A stretch of 64,000 bases of DNA from Microbacterium sp. RU1D. Lineage in GTDB: Bacteria > Actinomycetota > Actinomycetes > Actinomycetales > Microbacteriaceae. Positions within the stretch are counted from its first letter, which is position 1, and every line of letters begins with the position of its first letter. Made by a program: the position numbers and the translations under genes. The notes beneath the pieces are model-generated. The model did not search any database. It was not told the origin of the DNA and worked only from the letters and a program-made list of their open reading frames with translations. This document shows positions 60,982 through 64,000 of the stretch, one piece after another. The stretch lies in NCBI RefSeq assembly GCF_900156435.1, contig NZ_FTPQ01000002.1, positions 186,001 to 250,000 on the forward strand, read 5' to 3'.

Positions 60982-61692
60982 ATGGCCGCTCGCACCACCA
61001 CGCCCGAGAAGCGTCCGGGCTTCTTCTCGCAGCTGAAAACGCTCTACACCTTCACGCAGAAGGAGTACCGCTGGCTGCCCTTCCTGCTCGCGGGCATCGT
61101 CCTGGTGGGCATCGCCCTCGGTGTGCTCGTCGGCTTCCTCATTCCGCCGCTCGCCGTGTGGAGCATCATTCTGTGGGCCGTCACGGGCCTGCTGGCCGGC
61201 ATCCTGGCCGGGATGATCACCATGACGCGTCTGTCGACCACGGCGATGTACAAGAAGATCGACGGCATGCCCGGTGCCACCGGCCACGTGCTGTCGTCGT
61301 CGCTCGGGCGCAACTGGCAGGCCTCGGAGACCCCCGTCGGTGTGAACCCCCGGACGCAGGAGGCGCTGTATCGAGCGATTGGTCGCGGCGGCGTGGTGCT
61401 GATCGGCGAGGGCAACCGCAGCCGTTTGACGCGCCTGGTCGGCGAGGAGCGCTCACGCGTGCTCCGTGTGGCCGCGGGCGTTCCCGTCACGGTTCTCTAC
61501 GTCGGTCACGGCGATGACGAGGTGCCGATCGCCAAGCTGGCCTCGACCATCAAGGCGCTGCCCAAGAAGGTCGACCGCGCCACGATGGCCGCCGTCATCA
61601 AGCGCGTCTCCTCGGTTTCGCAGGGCCTGTCGTCGCTGCCCATCCCGAAGGGCGTCGACCCGACGAAGATGCGCGCTCCGCGCCCGCGTTGA
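60982..61692 (+). CDS. DUF4191 family membrane protein
   Basis: 236 aa, ATG 60982. Two membrane helices (LPFLLAGIVLVGIALGVLVGFLI and VWSIILWAVTGLLAGILAGMI) follow a basic head; the rest is cytoplasmic: TAMYKKIDGMPGATGHVLSSSLGRNWQASETPVGVNPRTQEALYRAIGRGGVVLIGEG. DUF4191 of Actinobacteria is always near glnA. Function unknown. A strong terminator follows. Confidence 0.93.
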   Translation: MAARTTTPEKRPGFFSQLKTLYTFTQKEYRWLPFLLAGIVLVGIALGVLVGFLIPPLAVWSIILWAVTGLLAGILAGMITMTRLSTTAMYKKIDGMPGATGHVLSSSLGRNWQASETPVGVNPRTQEALYRAIGRGGVVLIGEGNRSRLTRLVGEERSRVLRVAAGVPVTVLYVGHGDDEVPIAKLASTIKALPKKVDRATMAAVIKRVSSVSQGLSSLPIPKGVDPTKMRAPRPR

Positions 61693-61695
61693 TCC

Positions 61696-61734
61696 CACGA
61701 GAAAGGCCCCCGCACAGCGGGGGCCTTTCTCGTG
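61696..61734 (+). terminator. Bidirectional terminator between DUF4191 and RDD genes
   Basis: CACGAGAAAGGCCCCCGC (61696-61713) pairs perfectly with 61717-61734, an 18-bp stem with a 3-nt loop, placed between two converging stop codons. The stem tails hold TTTCTCG runs on either strand. Confidence 0.85.
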
Positions 61735-61747
61735 CGCGCGGGTTCGG

Positions 61748-62176
61748 CTAGCTGCGGACGAGAACCGTGCCGACCGCTTTGTCGTGCAGACCCCGCTGGT
61801 CGGCGTCCCACACGACCGCGGGGATGATGACGGCGAGCAGGAGCGTCCGCACGATGGGACGCCACAGTCCCACCCAGCCCCCGGACGCCAGTTCGAGGCG
61901 CATCCCCATCAGTCGATGCCCGGGGCTGCCGCCGATGAGCGGGATGAAGAGGATCTGCACCGCGAAGAAGATGAGGTTTGTCGCGATGGGGTTGGCGAAC
62001 GGAACCCCCGTCACCGGATCGGGGGTCGAGAAGAACGCGAAGCCGATGAGCCCGGCGCTCGCGACGTCGATCAGCAGGGCCGCGATGCGGCGCCCCGGAC
62101 GGGCGATGGAACCGCGACCCTCGCGGGGAAGGCCGAGCCGCTGGCCCGGGTAGTCGTTCTCGGCGGGGACGCTCAC
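61748..62176 (-). CDS. RDD family membrane protein
   Basis: 142 aa, GTG 62176. RDD features: RIAALLIDVASAGLIGFAFFS (Arg and Asp of the first helix), IATNLIFFAVQILFIPLIGGSPGHRLMGMRL, and WRPIVRTLLLAVIIPAVVWDADQRGLHDKAVGTVLV (the final DxxxxGLHDKxxxTxVV motif). Small integral membrane protein. Matches Rv2219A beside glnA in Mycobacterium. Function unknown. Its upstream region overlaps the GlnR element of glnA. Confidence 0.9.
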   Translation of the reverse strand: MSVPAENDYPGQRLGLPREGRGSIARPGRRIAALLIDVASAGLIGFAFFSTPDPVTGVPFANPIATNLIFFAVQILFIPLIGGSPGHRLMGMRLELASGGWVGLWRPIVRTLLLAVIIPAVVWDADQRGLHDKAVGTVLVRS

Positions 62177-62200
62177 GGCATCCAGCGTAATCGGGCCGCC

Positions 62201-62238
62201 GTAACATCCCGGAAACATGCGAGATATGACCGGGACAC
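62201..62238 (+). promoter_or_regulatory. GlnR-type operator upstream of glnA
   Basis: GTAAC-ATCCCG-GAAAC at 62201-62216 is an exact a-n6-b unit of the GlnR consensus; after six bases comes a weaker second unit, GATAT-n6-GACAC (62223-62238). This reproduces the double gTnAC-n6-GaAAC-n6 layout known from Streptomyces glnA. About 70 bp before the glnA start. Confidence 0.8.
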
Positions 62239-62309
62239 CGGTTCTGGGTAGGGTCGAGGAGGCTGGCCGAGGCCGGCATGATCCCGAATGTTCTACCTCT
62301 GGAGTCTTC

Positions 62310-63734
62310 ATGTTCAAAGATTCGTCCGAGGTGCTGAAGTTCATCCAGGACGAGGACGTCAAGTTCCTCGACATCCGTTTCACGGATCTTCCTGGTGTGC
62401 AGCAGCACTTCAACATCCCCGCCTCGACCGTCGACGAGGAGTTCTTCACCGTCGGACAGCTGTTCGATGGCTCGTCGATCCGCGGGTTCGCGAACATCCA
62501 CGAGTCGGACATGCAGCTGATCCCCGACGTGACGACCGCGTACGTCGACCAGTTCCGCGAGGCGAAGACCCTGGTCATGGTCTTCGACATCTACAACCCG
62601 CGCAACGGTGAGATCTACGGCAAGGACCCGCGTCAGGTCGCCAAGAAGGCCGAGAAGTACCTCGCCTCCACCGGCATCGCCGACACCGCGTTCTTCGCCC
62701 CCGAGGCCGAGTTCTACATCTTCGACGACGTGCGTTACGAAGTGAAGCAGAACTCGAGCTTCTACTCGGTCGACTCCGAGGAAGGCGCCTGGAACACCGG
62801 CCGCGAGGAAGAGGGCGGGAACCTCGCCAACAAGACCCCCTACAAGGGCGGTTACTTCCCCGTCTCCCCCGTCGACAAGACGGCGGACCTCCGCGACGAC
62901 ATCACCCTCAAGCTGATCGAGGCGGGCTTCGCGCTCGAGCGTTCGCACCACGAGGTCGGCACCGGTGGTCAGCAGGAGATCAACTACCGCTTCGACACGA
63001 TGCTGCACGCGGCCGACGACATCCTGAAGTTCAAGTACATCGTCAAGAACACCTGCGAGCAGTGGGGCAAGGTCGCGACCTTCATGCCCAAGCCGCTCTT
63101 CGGTGACAACGGCTCCGGCATGCACACCCACCAGTCGCTGTGGAACGACGGCAAGCCGCTGTTCTACGACGAGACCGGCTACGGCGGACTCTCCGACATC
63201 GCCCGCTGGTACATCGGTGGTCTGCTGGCGCACGCGCCCGCCGTGCTCGCCTTCACCAACCCGACCCTCAACAGCTACCACCGCCTGGTGAAGGGCTTCG
63301 AGGCTCCGGTCAACCTGGTGTACTCGGCGGGTAACCGCTCGGCTGCCATCCGCATCCCGATCACGGGCACCAACCCGAAGGCGAAGCGCATCGAGTTCCG
63401 TGCGCCCGACGCCTCGGGCAACCCGTACCTCGCGTTCGCGGCCCAGCTGATGGCCGGCATCGACGGCATCAAGAACCGCATCGAGCCGCACGAGCCCGTC
63501 GACAAGGACCTCTACGAGCTCCCCGCCGAAGAGGCGCGCAACATCCCGCAGGTTCCGAACTCGCTGCTCGACTCGCTCGAGGCCCTGCGCGCCGACCACG
63601 AGTTCCTCCTCGCGGGCGGCGTGTTCACGCAGGAGCTCATCGACACCTGGATCGAGTACAAGATCGAGAACGAGATCCAGCCGATCGCCCAGCGCCCGCA
63701 CCCGTTCGAGTACGAGCTGTACTTCGGGGTCTGA
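62310..63734 (+). CDS. glnA: Glutamine synthetase type I
   Basis: 474 aa, ATG 62310 with GGAG upstream. Dodecameric GSI-beta: beta-grasp N-terminus ([27 protein letters not shown]), [33 protein letters not shown], and the ATP-binding [10 protein letters not shown] and [18 protein letters not shown] segments. The adenylylation tyrosine is Tyr402 in [15 protein letters not shown], so control by GlnE is likely as well as transcriptional control by GlnR. Main ammonium-assimilating enzyme. Confidence 0.97.
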   Translation: MFKDSSEVLKFIQDEDVKFLDIRFTDLPGVQQHFNIPASTVDEEFFTVGQLFDGSSIRGFANIHESDMQLIPDVTTAYVDQFREAKTLVMVFDIYNPRNGEIYGKDPRQVAKKAEKYLASTGIADTAFFAPEAEFYIFDDVRYEVKQNSSFYSVDSEEGAWNTGREEEGGNLANKTPYKGGYFPVSPVDKTADLRDDITLKLIEAGFALERSHHEVGTGGQQEINYRFDTMLHAADDILKFKYIVKNTCEQWGKVATFMPKPLFGDNGSGMHTHQSLWNDGKPLFYDETGYGGLSDIARWYIGGLLAHAPAVLAFTNPTLNSYHRLVKGFEAPVNLVYSAGNRSAAIRIPITGTNPKAKRIEFRAPDASGNPYLAFAAQLMAGIDGIKNRIEPHEPVDKDLYELPAEEARNIPQVPNSLLDSLEALRADHEFLLAGGVFTQELIDTWIEYKIENEIQPIAQRPHPFEYELYFGV

Positions 63735-63795
63735 TCGCCCGCACCGATCCTCGGTGTGACCCGGGCAGGAAGCCCGCGTTCTCCCGCAGAATCCG

Positions 63796-63834
63796 ACGAA
63801 GAGCCCTCCAGGTCCGACCTGGGGGGCTCTTCGT
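63796..63834 (+). terminator. Terminator of glnA
   Basis: ACGAAGAGCCCTCCAGG and CCTGGGGGGCTCTTCGT form a 17-bp stem with one G-T pair and a 5-nt loop about 60 bp past glnA; GTGTTCC follows. From here to the window end (266 bp after glnA) I see no gene. Confidence 0.75.
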
Positions 63835-64000
63835 GTTCCCGGCGAACCCGAGGGCCGCGGAGGGACGCAGACGTCGACCACTCGGCGGCGCCACCCGGGA
63901 GCGTTCAGCGCCTTTTCGACCCGCTGCCGCTCCTCCCCCAATCCGCGGCCGGTGGTCCGGGGTTGCCCATGGATGCCAGGTGAGCCACGTGTGCTTTGTG

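Overview
The window is a high-GC actinobacterial chromosome segment, most consistent with the family Microbacteriaceae and probably Microbacterium. The evidence is third-position GC-rich codons, GTG starts, GTGA/ATGA gene overlaps, and conserved actinobacterial neighbourhoods: thrS-HIT, pdxST-yebC-ruvCAB-yajC-secDF-relA, DUF3000-rnd, acnA-DUF3159-DUF3710-dut-DUF3093-DUF4193-sepH, parC/parE-sigA, and pepA-lpd-sucB-DUF4191-RDD-glnA. It is almost all chromosomal core; I see no prophage, insertion sequence or CRISPR array.

Layout. 1-335 is the tail of an AbiEi-like protein cut by the window edge. 368-10607 is a minus-strand block for stringent response (relA), secretion (secF, secD, yajC), Holliday-junction repair (ruvB, ruvA, ruvC), yebC and vitamin B6 synthesis (pdxT, pdxS). 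A divergent MocR-type regulator is coupled to a pyridoxal kinase gene (10704-12892). 13038-19238 holds a lipoprotein, a HIT protein, thrS, a membrane transporter, two PPOX-fold proteins and small orphans. 19239-20446 has no convincing protein gene but carries four tRNA genes and several inverted or direct repeats. 20539-22106 encodes a PemK/MazF-like protein overlapping an unknown gene. 22179-27445 has amtB, zapE, a sulfurtransferase with sufE, and a hydrolase. 27471-34884 has DUF3000-rnd, fadA-fadB and dxs. 35058-43447 runs from a small protein and acnA to sepH and a phosphodiesterase. 43518-48628 carries topoisomerase IV (parC and parE) and a small zinc-ribbon-like protein.

The most unusual part is 48702-52572. 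Two overlapping genes encode complementary, individually degenerate alanine-racemase-like proteins. One keeps the PLP lysine and carbamylated-lysine/arginine positions but lacks the catalytic tyrosine. The other has lost the lysine and most of the barrel but keeps the catalytic tyrosine and the C-terminal domain. They diverge, through a symmetric promoter-like element, from a sugar-transfer-type ATP-grasp ligase. That ligase converges, across a repeat array, on a CofE-like amide ligase gene that overlaps sigA. I propose, as inference only, a D-amino-acid incorporation module, possibly for the group B peptidoglycan bridge of this family.

54192-63734 carries a PAC2 protein, pepA, lpd, sucB, an unknown membrane protein, DUF4191, RDD and glnA. 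lipB and lipA, which lie between sucB and DUF4191 in Mycobacterium, are not present here. amtB and glnA each have a GTAAC-n6-GAAAC element upstream, matching the actinobacterial GlnR consensus, so they are likely members of one nitrogen regulon. A 20-bp perfect AT-rich palindrome lies upstream of acnA.
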